A DNA stretch of 64,000 nucleotides from contig CM062379.1 of assembly GCA_031310005.1 (NCBI GenBank), forward strand, positions 7,130,001-7,194,000. Reading direction: 5' to 3'. The notes under the pieces are model-generated. The model saw nothing but the letters and a program-made list of their open reading frames with translations, did not search any database and had not been told where the DNA came from. Each line of letters begins with the position of its first letter. Within the stretch, counting starts at the first letter, position 1. The DNA is from Dactylellina haptotyla. Lineage: Eukaryota > Ascomycota > Orbiliomycetes > Orbiliales > Orbiliaceae. Positions 1 through 10,430 of the stretch are shown here, piece after piece. The translations under genes were made by a program, and so were the position numbers.

Positions 1-3000
1 TAGTCTTAGCCTGAACTTCAGGACTCGGCTTCGTACGCTGAACCGCATCCATATTCTTCGCAAATTTGTTCGCTTCGGGCGTGGGCATCTTTTTCAGACC
101 AGGCGCAGGCACGACATCGTCAATCTCGTCATCTGAAACCTCTTGCGCGGCTTGCTCGATATTCTTGAAAACTTCGACCATGGGTTTCATAGAAACGACA
201 GGGAAAGCTCGTGATCGCCGGTTCGCCAATGTTCGCCGCTCGTTATTTTCTCGCTCCCGCTGGAACTCTCGACTGAGTTCTTCGAATCTCTTGGCCAGAT
301 TAGAGACGCGAGGTCCAGTGTTCATGGTGCTCATAGGATGAGAGCGTGGGATTGGCAGCGAGGTTGGCTTGTCACGGTTTTTACCTACGAGAGTCGTCGT
401 AACATGCCTCATACGATCTGATATTTTGACTTTCTCGGGTTTCTGCCGTTCTGGTTTCGGTTCTGGAGGTGCTTTCTGGAGTTTCTTGCCCTTGTCGCTC
501 TTCTTTCTAAGAATGTCGGTCGGGCGCATGGCTTGAGTGAGTCCCAATCCTCTGGTCGTCGAGGTGGATGATATGGTAGATGCGTTGTTGGATGCCCTTC
601 CAGTACCGTATGGACCAGTCGCGCGACCGGGAGGGATTGGAGACGGTCCCTTCCGCTTTTGCGATGCGCTCTTCGTCAATACTGGTATTGCGGAAGGTGG
701 TGCGGGTCCTGTGGTATCTCCTGGGGCAGACGAATCTGTGGCATCCTTTGATTGCTTGGTGTCCTCCTGCTGCTGACTGCTTTCTCCAGAGCTGGGTGAA
801 AGCAAAGATTGCTCAGAACTCTCTCCTGTTTTCGATGGTTGCGGGGTAGGATGGCGATCGAGCGTAGGACTACTGTTAGCAGGACTCGGGACCGAAGACT
901 CATCGGTAATAGACGGGAGAGTCTGCGCACTAGCAGACAGTGAATTCGCTCTTGTCATCTCTGGGCTAGATGGTGGCTCTGGCGAAGTGCCGTGCATACT
1001 AGAGTCGTCTCGTCCGGTGGCCTCTGTCCCTTTCTCCGCTTCGCTTTCTGTCTTGAGTTCCGTAGAGTCCGCGGGATTGCCGCCTTGCTCAGAGATGCTA
1101 TTCTGTCTAGAATCGCCCTCATCCGGCGCGTGTCCTTTGTTATCCTCGATTACAGATGTGAGGACCTCCTGCGCATGTTCAGGACTCATCTGCGACGGTC
1201 GTCTAACGTTAGTCGGAGAAACACCAGTCCCATCATCGATAATGACCGACTGGATAGACTCCTTATCCGCTGTTGTAGTAGATTCCGTATCGGTTGGTAC
1301 AGAGCTCGTAGTCGAACTACGATCCAAAAACAATTTCTTCAACTGCGCAGTTGCCATCCTCGTGACATCCTTCTCAGACGGGAAGAACTTTTCATAGAAA
1401 TCTGTAAACTCATTATCCCAGTCTGAGACTCGCTCTTGCAGGGCTCTCATCGCTCTATTCAATGGGATAACTTCGTAGTATCGTGAATCTGTATATTTCT
1501 CCTGCAGCTTCATAACTAGCCAAGTTCGTTCCTCTTCCGCTCTTATTAGAAGAGATTCGATCTCGGTTTTGCAAGCTTCGAGATTATCAGCTGTGACAGT
1601 CTCGACATTGATGCTCTTTAGCCGCTGTACAACCGTGTCCCAATAGCGATTGATCTTTTGGTTCATGCTGAGGTAGATCTCATTCTTCATCTTCAGGTCG
1701 AGCTCGGGTTTCCAAGTAACCTTTGGACGGGGAACGATTACTTCCATCAAGCTAATAGGAATGTATTCAATTCTGACCGCGTAGTCTTCCATCCCAAAGA
1801 ATCGAACGTGATCGCGGTGCAAATCATGAGTACAGCCATCCACATTGGTTTTTAACCCAGTACTCCAAAAGGACGCCTCGAAGAACTTTCCAAGCGAGTA
1901 TCTCCAAGTAGAGTCGCTCATCCTAATCGGCTTGGTAGGCGGTTTGTCGGTGCATATCTTACAAGTACTCCATATTAAGATCTCTTCCTCTTCACCTGGA
2001 GTCGGACACTTATACTCTTCAACATGTACGCTAATCTTTGCATCTCCGTGCACATACGACCGATGGTGTTCCATCATTTGCTTATTACACCCTGTATCAC
2101 AGAGGTAATCTCTAGTAGTGATTAAATCGTGAATGTATTGGCCGAGGGTGCAATCTGCTTCTCGGAAGTAATCCTTCTCCCGATATTCCGTATCATCGTG
2201 TTGGTCATTATAGTACTCGAAGAGGATCATTTCGGGTCCACGACAAGGAATTGACGTATCCGTGCTTATCATACTGTACAGCATAACAATACGCTGGTGC
2301 TCAAGCGGGTCAAAGAGATCTTCGTTCTGCGCAAGATAATTTTCCCATTGCTTCTTCTGAGTTTCGTATATAAACAGGACTTTGTCGTACTCCGCTTCGT
2401 GGACCGCACGAACCAGTTCGTTCATCTTGCGGCTCTTGCTGGCGAATTGGCCGTGGAGCATCTCCGGGGTGATGAGTTCAAAGTTTTCGTCCGCGGGTCC
2501 ATCTTGCTTCTCTGGATCTTCTGCTGATGTTTGCTTAATCTGTCGTTTGAGGAACTCTAGGCGACGCTCAAAGTCGCGAGCTCTCATGAGAAGATGGGGT
2601 TGAGCAAACTTGATGAACGGTGAAACGGACAAGATCTTATTTTCGTGCTCCTTGACGTATTCGCTATAGTAATTTGGAGCAGGTAAGTCTTCCGGGTAAT
2701 CTTCTGTGGATTCTGGGATAAGTTTGGCGGATTGCGATAAGGACCTTGGTTTCTCGCTGTCCACGGCCAGGCCAGTTGGCGGAGACTCCTCAGGTTTGGG
2801 TTCTTCGCATTCTTTCAGAGCTGCCTTCTCATCCATAGGAGCCGGTTCCTCTGAAATCTCAGGTGAAACAATGTTTCCGGTGGCGGTGGGCTCTCCTTCA
2901 GCGTCCGCGCAGTTTGCAATCTCGGTATTTACCCTCTCAGGCAGCTTATCCGGTCGTAAAGTTCCACTCCTTTCAAGTGACCCTTCGGCGATAGAATTAG

Positions 3001-6000
3001 GAATAATCGCACCCTGCTCTTGCATCAAGCAAGTCTCCAATTTCATATTGTACACTGCGTAAACCATAAACTCTGTAATCCGCTTAATCTTCGCCAAGGT
3101 CCGCGCGTTTGCACCACGAAGGACAATAGTACATCCGAGATCGTTCTTGCACCCTGAAAAGTACATGTATGTCCGCCTATTGCTTGTTGTTGCGATATCC
3201 TTATGTGCATACGTCTTGACATCGAATGACAGGCACTTGCCGACACGGTGTGATCTAAATGCTGTTTCCTCTGCGGACATGATAATATCCGCTTGAGCAC
3301 AGCGAGCCACGGCTTCAATCACACTCGGTTTGACACGCATTGCTACTGCGATGTTGTGCTCTTTGAGGTAGTCGAGAGCGAGGCCGCTAACGTCTCTCTC
3401 GACTAGGACGATGGTAGGGTGTAGCGATAGGATCCTGTTAACCATGTTGCGGAGGAACTCCTTCTCTTGAGCGATGACCGGCTCTAAGCTCATGAAATGA
3501 GTTTGGTGACCGCGGTGATACTCGACCGGGAAGGCAACGACTACGATCCTGGGGTGTGAAATCGACCTTCGCATCGACTTAAGAGCGAGGTTCTTGGCGA
3601 ATACTACCCCACTCACGTAGTGCGTATCACTCGGCTTCCCTCCAGGTATCCTCTTGATCTTGCAAAAGTGCCGCAGGTCAATAGACTCTCCGTTGCGAAC
3701 ATCTGGTTTGACCTCATCGGTGCACTTGTAGATTGCAGGCAACAACGCAGATTCCCACGCTTTGATGTTGTCGATTTTAGCGGCCTCGAGCATCTGGTTA
3801 AGTAGCCGTTTCACATGCTCTACAGACGCCGGATTCAATTCAACCTTTGGTTTGAGCTGCTTTACAAAACCGTAATCTAGTTGCGGTGCTCCGAGAAGTG
3901 CACCGAAAGAATTCCTATTCCCCGGCATTAAGAGCTGTTTGTGGTTCGACTTTTGGAGAATAGATAGGTAGTTTTGTGAGACCAGAGGATTCTGGATACC
4001 CATGCTGTATCCTGACTTTCTTCTTCTATGCCCTGGATAAGCCATTCCCTGGGGGAGCGGATGCATTCTGGAACCCACGGTCGGCAAAACTGCCGATATT
4101 GATACTGTCTTCCTATGGCGGTTCGGGGGCTTGATGACCTTCATCTCGCTAGGGTTACCATTAGTTTCCGCGGGAAATGCAGACAATGCACTTGTATTTG
4201 CATTGATTTGCCTCATCATCTCATCTTCCTGTGGACTCTGGAATTTAGGTGCGATAGTGGCGAAGATACCCATCGGTTCGTCTTCACCATCCGCATCTTC
4301 ATCGCTCATATAAGGCGCAAGCTCGGGGTCGATGATGCTGTCTTTGATTGACGGTTTGAACGAATCGGCAGGGTCCTGGAAAGGAGCGCGGTGATCTTCT
4401 GAATTGTGCGTATCTGGATTTTGAAGCTGGCCGAAAATCGACCAACGATTCATCGATTTGGTATGCTGGTGACGAGAAACCGGTGTGCCAGGTTGCTGGC
4501 CTTGTTGCAGAAGATTGTATGAACTAACGGGTCGGCGCATAGATCTTGCACTACTCGGGCGGCTTGGGCTAGCACCACCTGTCGCATCGTAGTCCATAGA
4601 AGGTCCTCCTTGCCTTGGGCCCATCCTATTAGGTCGCTTTTTTGGAGTTGTAGACTGGGGATCGAAGACTCCGGACATGGGACGGCCATTCTTCTGAACC
4701 TTTGGTGCATTGCCTGAGACTGTGGGTCTGCGGTTAGGTTTGAAAGAGTAGTTGGCTTCGGTTCCGGAGCTGTCGTCGTCTTGGTAGTTTTCGAGGATTT
4801 GAAGACACGGGTTTATACAAACCCTCATACTACCATTGTGACCGAACTTGTCGCCATCGACAAGAGTTGTGCATTTTGAACAGAATATTTGCCCGCAAGT
4901 TCCTATTTATAATTTAGCTGGTTTTCTTTTAGTGGATGCGAATATATCCTATAAACTTACGACAATGGTGTTTTCGTCGAAAGGTAGTAAATGGCTTCTG
5001 GCAGATAAAGCATTCTTTGCAGTTTTCGTCCTTCATCCAGAAGTCCCGAGACAGTCCTTTGCCTTGCCTGAGCTGCCTCAATGTGGCACCAACCTTAGCT
5101 TCGTTTTGAAAGATCTTGGAGGAAACCTGCGAGCTTCTTAGGTAACCATCTTGCCCGAAGGAACGTGACATCTCTGCAGTACCCAGGTCCCCTCTGCCAG
5201 TGGTGGTTGTACCTGTGGCTACGGATGAAGATGAAGAACCTCTCTGGAGAAGGCCGTGTTGAGCAGGTGCCTTAAATCTAGGTTTTCGAACACGAATAGC
5301 TTCATCCGGGTCGAGGATCGACTCGGCTAGTTCATTCGTTTTGTCTTGCGGGTCGGTATCTTTTCCATCGTATACGCTCAGTGTATCCTCTTGGGAGGCA
5401 TCTTCCTGGGGTATTTCCTCCGAAACAAGTAACGGCGATTGAAGAGAAGGGTGATGAGGAAGCGGTTCCGCGATGATCTCTCTGACCATCAGGTCTTCTG
5501 TAGGAATTTCCATCGTTTTGTCTATCGATGCTCGGTACTGGTGTCTCGATGCCGATTGGGAAAACGCCATCGCGATAGGGGACTGGATCGCGGAAGTTGA
5601 AGTTGAAGTTCGCCGACCTTCTTTTCCTGAAGGTCCTGCACTCGCGGCAGTAGCAGCAGATTCAACTTTAGACAAAGCTTGCTCTAGATTCTTGTCGTTC
5701 AGTGCCTTTCCCAACCCAGAAACCTTCCCCAAATAACCACCCATCTCAATAACATCATCGTCATCTGTCGAAATCTCGCTAAGCTTGTCATTATCCGGAT
5801 CATTGTCCAAATCGTCGTTATCAATGTCATCATCAATAGCATTCGATGATAGAGGATCATATTGCGCTGATTTGACACTCATTAAACTCTCACGCCGAGA
5901 GTGACCTTGTCGGTTTTGGGTGTCCACCAGGATACCCGATCCATTATTCAGAGATGCCGTTAACGAGCCATATTCCTGCTCCTCCCCGAAATCTTGCTCT

Positions 6001-6704
6001 TCGTCAAATTCCGCCTGAGGATTCGAGGTTTCGAAAGGAACATGGGACAGGTAAGGTGTGGCAGATTTGGGGAAAGTAGCGGACGCAGGCGTCCGTTGGC
6101 CCATCGAAATCAGAGACTTGGAACTGTTGGCTCTGCTGACATCGCTATATAGCCCTCCTCGGCCCTGGCGGCCTCGCTCTTCCAGCTGTGGTGTTTTGGA
6201 AATAGCTCTATCGACTATAGCAATCTTTCTTATCGGGCCTTTGATGGGTGAGATGAGCTCTTGGAAGGGGCTCATGGGCGCGAGATCCGCTTGCTTCGAT
6301 AGGGGTATAGCAGTGAGCGGGGATACAGCAGATATCGGGGATATGATGGGGTCGTTGGACGCCTCGATATGCGAATATCCAGACCTGATGCTGGCGGCGT
6401 CATCATTCTTGCCGGACTGGTCGAACCTGGATTTTTTCGGAGGGGAATCGGGGGACTCTTTGGTGGTTCCTACAACACCTTTGACCAGGCTATAGATACG
6501 GTTCAGTCCAGTCTGTTCGGGGACTAGTATTGATTTCTTCCTCGAAGGGGCGAGGGCAAAGCTGGTGAGGGTGGGGGAGTTGGCGGCGACGGCATGGATA
6601 TCGTCGAGAACGGCGGGGTCTATGGGTAGAGAGGGTGGTAGGAGAACGGAGGATATGCTATCGATAGACGGCCGACGTTGGTTTAAGCGCTCCATGTTGC
6701 CCAA
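1..6704 (-). CDS. FAB1: 1-phosphatidylinositol-3-phosphate 5-kinase (Fab1/PIKfyve), 3' end outside window
   Basis: Makes PI(3,5)P2 from PI3P on vacuole and endosome membranes. Two exons are visible: 6704-4961 and 4902-1, with a 58-bp intron (4903-4960, phase 1) that splits the FYVE finger. Exon 1 (581 codons) is serine-rich and acidic and ends in a WMKDE stretch followed by the RKHHCR core of the FYVE zinc finger; exon 2 continues with [12 protein letters not shown] and completes the remaining metal ligands. A Cpn60/TCP-1-like domain lies near residues 1000-1200 (blocks such as [16 protein letters not shown]), followed by the conserved cysteine-rich middle region ([20 protein letters not shown], then [15 protein letters not shown]). 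About 2215 residues are visible; the C-terminal lipid kinase domain must lie to the left of the window. A second ATG three codons in (6695) is an alternative start. Order FYVE-TCP1-CCR is diagnostic for Fab1, so I am very sure of the family. Confidence 0.96.
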
Positions 6705-7290
6705 GAATTAGCGGGAGGGCTAAAGAGGCATCGCCGGCCTATCCAGTCCTAAGCTTGGCCCGGAAGTTGGCGTGGGTGGGTGTTATTGAGATCTCGATCA
6801 CAAGCCTACGGAGGGCACGGTGGAGAACGCGGGAAGCTTAGCTAGAAAGCTCAAAGATGAAGGAGTATTAGCCAACGTTAGCCCTTATCTAATACACTAA
6901 ATTCGCGAAGGTTCTTTGGTTGTGGAGACATGAGACGAATAGCAGTAAGGGGACGTGGACATGTAATCGGTGGTGGTGATGGTAATATGGCTAGTAGTAT
7001 CTATTGATGTGGTGGCGACGGGCGCAGACACGCCTGTTTTTGGTTGGTGAGCTATCGATTGTGCTTGCGGGCGATGGCTACTTTCCAGCTTTGGCAGTGA
7101 CGTACGCTGAACCGGGTGTTGTTTGTGAGGATCCTGACTAAGCGGACTATAACCTTATAAGGCTTGGCAGGGTTCTTTTAATTCTGTCTACGATATGCCC
7201 TGCTGGTCGAAATGGAGTGAATTTGTTCTCGCAGGGTTTATCTACATGAGGTTGAGATGTTATTATTGTAAGAGGTATATTCGAATATAT
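6705..7290. other. Intergenic: upstream region of FAB1
   Basis: About 590 bp between the FAB1 start and the 3' end of the AIG2-like gene, both on the minus strand. It should contain the FAB1 promoter and 5' UTR. No coding stretch, RNA gene or clear repeat was seen. Confidence 0.6.
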
Positions 7291-7809
7291 TCACTGTCTA
7301 GAACTTTGAAAGGCCGTGACATCAAATACGCCATCTCGAAGCTCTTCGGGATACCCATTCCACACAAATGTCTTCACTGATGCTGTATTCGACATTTCAG
7401 GTTCCGGCTCCAACAACTCGACCGAAAGCTCAGCGATAGCGTAATTTGCTCCTTCATAAGTAACGAGCCGTTTCAAGTGCTCCTCTGTTTGAACCGTATA
7501 CACAGCTCCTGGAACCGGGTTTCGCGGATCATCAGGTGCCAGTTCCACCAAAGCTGGGTACGGTCCCCACATCTTAATCTTGTGCGTCCGCGCGGTGGCT
7601 TTCAGCAGAACCGGTTCTTCGGTTGACCGGAGGACTCGTTTCAGAACATCAGGGATGGTTAATGTTCCGTAGAAGAATAGAGGGATCGGTTCGAAGGCCA
7701 GTTCGATTTGTGACCGGCGTTGTGCTGCGCTCAAACTAGGCTTCGTCGTGCTCGCAGACGCCCAGTTGGCCTCATCTACGTAACCACTTGCTACTTGGTT
7801 GTCCGCCAT
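7291..7809 (-). CDS. AIG2-like / gamma-glutamylcyclotransferase-fold protein
   Basis: Single exon, 172 aa. Residues 42-50 read PLFFYGTLT, the glycine-rich FYGTL signature that forms the substrate pocket of the GGCT/AIG2 fold. A glutamate in the TYEGANY block (about E119) sits where the family carries its catalytic acid. The order FYGTL, then a WGPYPALVE strand, then PGAVYTV, then YEGANY is the normal AIG2-like order, and the length suits the family. Members act as gamma-glutamylcyclotransferases or gamma-glutamylamine cyclotransferases; which substrate this one uses cannot be told from sequence. No signal peptide or membrane segment, so cytosolic. The start at 7809 is the first ATG and gives about 40 residues before the fold. 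Neighbours on both sides are also minus-strand, but spacing argues for independent transcription. Confidence 0.85.
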   Translation of the reverse strand: MADNQVASGYVDEANWASASTTKPSLSAAQRRSQIELAFEPIPLFFYGTLTIPDVLKRVLRSTEEPVLLKATARTHKIKMWGPYPALVELAPDDPRNPVPGAVYTVQTEEHLKRLVTYEGANYAIAELSVELLEPEPEMSNTASVKTFVWNGYPEELRDGVFDVTAFQSSRQ

Positions 7810-8361
7810 CTTTTAGGGCCCCGATCAAATGTTGGGATCAGAAAAGAAGCTGGAGTTTTCGGGTTTATCTTGCTGAAGCACAAGATTGACAGGCCGTTGA
7901 AGAAAATTCAAAATATATATCTAGAGTATGTCGTGGTTGTATTGTGGGCTGATGATGAGTCACGCCCGTTAGTGTGAATGCTTGAATTAATAAATAAAAA
8001 AAGCTAGTATATCTGAAAACTGAAGTACTTCTTGTGGATGACTGTGTCACCTTGGAATCAATCATAAGCTAAAATCCAGTACAAATATTTCTTACATCTG
8101 CTATCTGCTAAGCTCTGCGTGGCCATGGAGTTCCGTGTTATAATTTTATTATTGTCTTCAGAATATTAAGATTTAGTGGTAATTTCATTCTCTCCATGGA
8201 TAGATATTCACTCCAATAATAATCGATTGATTTGGCCGTGCACACGCTTATCATTAGAGCTGATCAGCTGACAATATCCATCGCAACAGTATACTAGTAT
8301 TTTCTGGATCCGGCTCTGTCCCTTGGTCTCTTCGACTTGCTGATCTTCATTCTCTGATATT
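7810..8361. other. Intergenic, no feature seen
   Basis: About 550 bp between the AIG2-like gene start and the 3' end of the caspase-like gene. AT-rich, with no plausible coding stretch. It presumably holds the promoter of the AIG2-like gene. Confidence 0.5.
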
Positions 8362-9552
8362 CTATCCAGAGACTACTTCAGCAGGGCTGGTGGCGACAAA
8401 ATTATGCGAAAGATTTTCAGAGAATATATTATGGCAGATAATGGTAGAGGTGCAGAGCTCCATCCCTTTAAGCCGGTAGAATATAAATAGATTTCCGTAT
8501 GGAACAGTGAGAAACACAATAGTTGACGTAGTTTCGTTAATGCCCATAACCTCAATGCCATAATCTTTGCGCAGATTGTATAACCATTTAACCATTGTCT
8601 GAGTTGATTCTTCGTTGATATCGCCTGGTATATGGACCTTGAGGGCCACAGAGTGCACCTTTGATCTCCAGGAATCTAATGCTCGTGGGCTGGATGGGCC
8701 GTCGCTTGGAATTGGTGGGATCCGAAGCGAATTGACTGGTAGGATAATCGGACAGCCGCCATACATCATTTGATACGTTGGTAATCGCTTAGACGCGGCT
8801 TTATTCTGCTTCGCCATTACTTTGAAAATTTCCGGAAACGTGACAGGTAGCTGGTCCTCGCTACCGACCATCGAGTGTAGACAATATATAAACTGTTGAG
8901 TAAATGTTGCTTGAATTTCTTGGGTCTGTTGCAAAGTGGTGGTAGACCTCGCGTCTGTTGCCGCCAATATCTCTACTTTCTTGTTTGACTGTTCGCCTAC
9001 TGAGGCGAATGCTCCTGAATGACAACAGTCTAAGACGCATGCTATGTCCATCTCGCTCTGGGGGTGCGTCCTACTAGGATTGAGGAGATATTTTTTGACG
9101 GTATCCCAAGGAGGTTCTTGCCCCCATCCGGTGGCATTTCCTTGGAGTAGCAGCTGGTTGGAGCTGTCAAGAGCCCCGTGTCCCGCGAAGTGAAGCAAAA
9201 GCAACTTTCTTCCTGTGCAGGAGTTTCTGACCGTTTGTATCTCCTTGACAACAGATAACCAATGGAGGTCGGCTTCTACGTTGCTTGGGAATACCAATTC
9301 GAAGATATTGGCATCTATGAGACCAAAGACCTCTTTCACTCCTTTGATAAAAAGTTCAGAATCGGCCTTGGCGCCCGTGTCGTCATTTTGGAACACCATG
9401 GTCATCGCGAGAACCAGCTTGTATGGGTCATCTCTTTGCTGAATAGCTTCTTCAAGCCTCCGACGTAATTCATCTTGCTTTTGTTGGAGATGTGGCTCCC
9501 GCAGACGACGCGGCTTGGGACGACATTTTTCGATGTGAATATCTACGGAGTA
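8362..9552 (-). CDS. Caspase-like (peptidase C14/metacaspase-type) protein, 5' end unresolved
   Basis: A reading frame of about 396 codons. Counting from the first in-frame ATG (9405), H76 lies in LLLLHFAGHG and C128 in VLDCCHSGA, the His/Cys dyad of clan CD caspase-like peptidases, with the usual hydrophobic strands before each. The frame stays open and gene-like for 49 codons upstream of that ATG (to a possible acceptor at 9553-9554), encoding a charged helix (DELRRRLEEAIQQRDDPYKL) such as commonly precedes the p20 core, so the true start is probably in an upstream exon I could not identify. Downstream of the core, residues from about 235 on (including VKWLYNLRKDYGIEVMGINE) form a separate C-terminal region of unknown role. 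No prodomain or NACHT/TPR region is visible. Such proteins in fungi are proposed to act in cell death or self-recognition; target specificity here is unknown. Confidence 0.8.
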   Translation of the reverse strand, partial: YSVDIHIEKCRPKPRRLREPHLQQKQDELRRRLEEAIQQRDDPYKLVLAMTMVFQNDDTGAKADSELFIKGVKEVFGLIDANIFELVFPSNVEADLHWLSVVKEIQTVRNSCTGRKLLLLHFAGHGALDSSNQLLLQGNATGWGQEPPWDTVKKYLLNPSRTHPQSEMDIACVLDCCHSGAFASVGEQSNKKVEILAATDARSTTTLQQTQEIQATFTQQFIYCLHSMVGSEDQLPVTFPEIFKVMAKQNKAASKRLPTYQMMYGGCPIILPVNSLRIPPIPSDGPSSPRALDSWRSKVHSVALKVHIPGDINEESTQTMVKWLYNLRKDYGIEVMGINETTSTIVFLTVPYGNLFIFYRLKGMELCTSTIICHNIFSENLSHNFVATSPAEVVSG

Positions 9553-10430
9553 CTTTAAACGGTGGTAAAGTGGTGGAGAGGTTGTATTGTTTTGTTAGGT
9601 GATAGTTGTGGCTAGCTAGTTTGGTTGATGTCAGTTTGATTTGGATGGAATTTCAATTTGCAGATCCAATGATAGTCTCGTAGGGAAGGAGAATTCTAGA
9701 AGCAGAGAGGACTCATTTTGACTAATCGATTGATTCTAAGAAGACCGAATAAATTTAAGATTTGGGTAGCACCTGCAGCTAAATCCGCGTCTGGCAACGA
9801 GACTAAGTTGTCTGATCTCGAAACTATTAAACTATGATTTAAGGGCGGCCATGTCTGCTGAAAATACGCCATTTAAGAGGGATAACGAGAGAGTACTTCG
9901 TTCCTATTTTTAGGTCCAATTTACTTACATCCCGCAACAATTATTCTCAAGCGCTGCCCAATTGTTGATCTGCATTCAAAGTCTAAAAGTCCCATACGAC
10001 ATATGATGGTTGTGAAAAATGACACGCCAAAATTTCTATGAGCAACATGAAATAGCTACTAGGCTGCAGAATATTCCCAAGAAATACAGGTCAAAGAGCC
10101 CATTGCTCAACAAGGCATTCTTTACCAAGATACGAATAATATGAGTATTAGATTCGCCTGTGTTGGCGGTGTTGCATATCTAATTTCGGTAAGGTCGTTT
10201 CCTGGTCTGTGGTCCAGGGTAAGGTCATCCAGCGCTGAAGCTATTCATTACATTCGGCAGTGATTATGTCGCGTCTCCCTGCAAACTTGGTGGCAGCAGC
10301 AACAACAACACCTGCCCAGCAGCACAAGGCAACGTCGGACGCAAGCCCGTCCCAACATCACAGGCAGATACCGGCTATACCATGCTTCCAACTTCGCAAA
10401 CTTACCCTACCATCTCCAAATCCTCCCACG
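9553..10430. other. Intergenic / 5' regions of two divergent genes
   Basis: About 880 bp between the visible 5' end of the caspase-like gene (minus) and the start of the OB-fold gene (plus). It probably contains the missing first exon of the former. An ATG in frame with the OB-fold gene occurs at 10266, but the 55 residues it would add are low complexity (Ala/Thr/Gln/Pro), so I treat that part as 5' UTR. Nothing else stands out. Confidence 0.45.

Noticed and set aside
1845-3318. Many plus- and minus-strand short frames inside FAB1
   Set aside because: They overlap the continuous, conserved FAB1 frame and have no features of their own.
10266-10430. N-terminal extension of the TPP1-like protein from an upstream ATG
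   Set aside because: Low-complexity residues only; the later ATG at 10431 places the first conserved helix at the N terminus.
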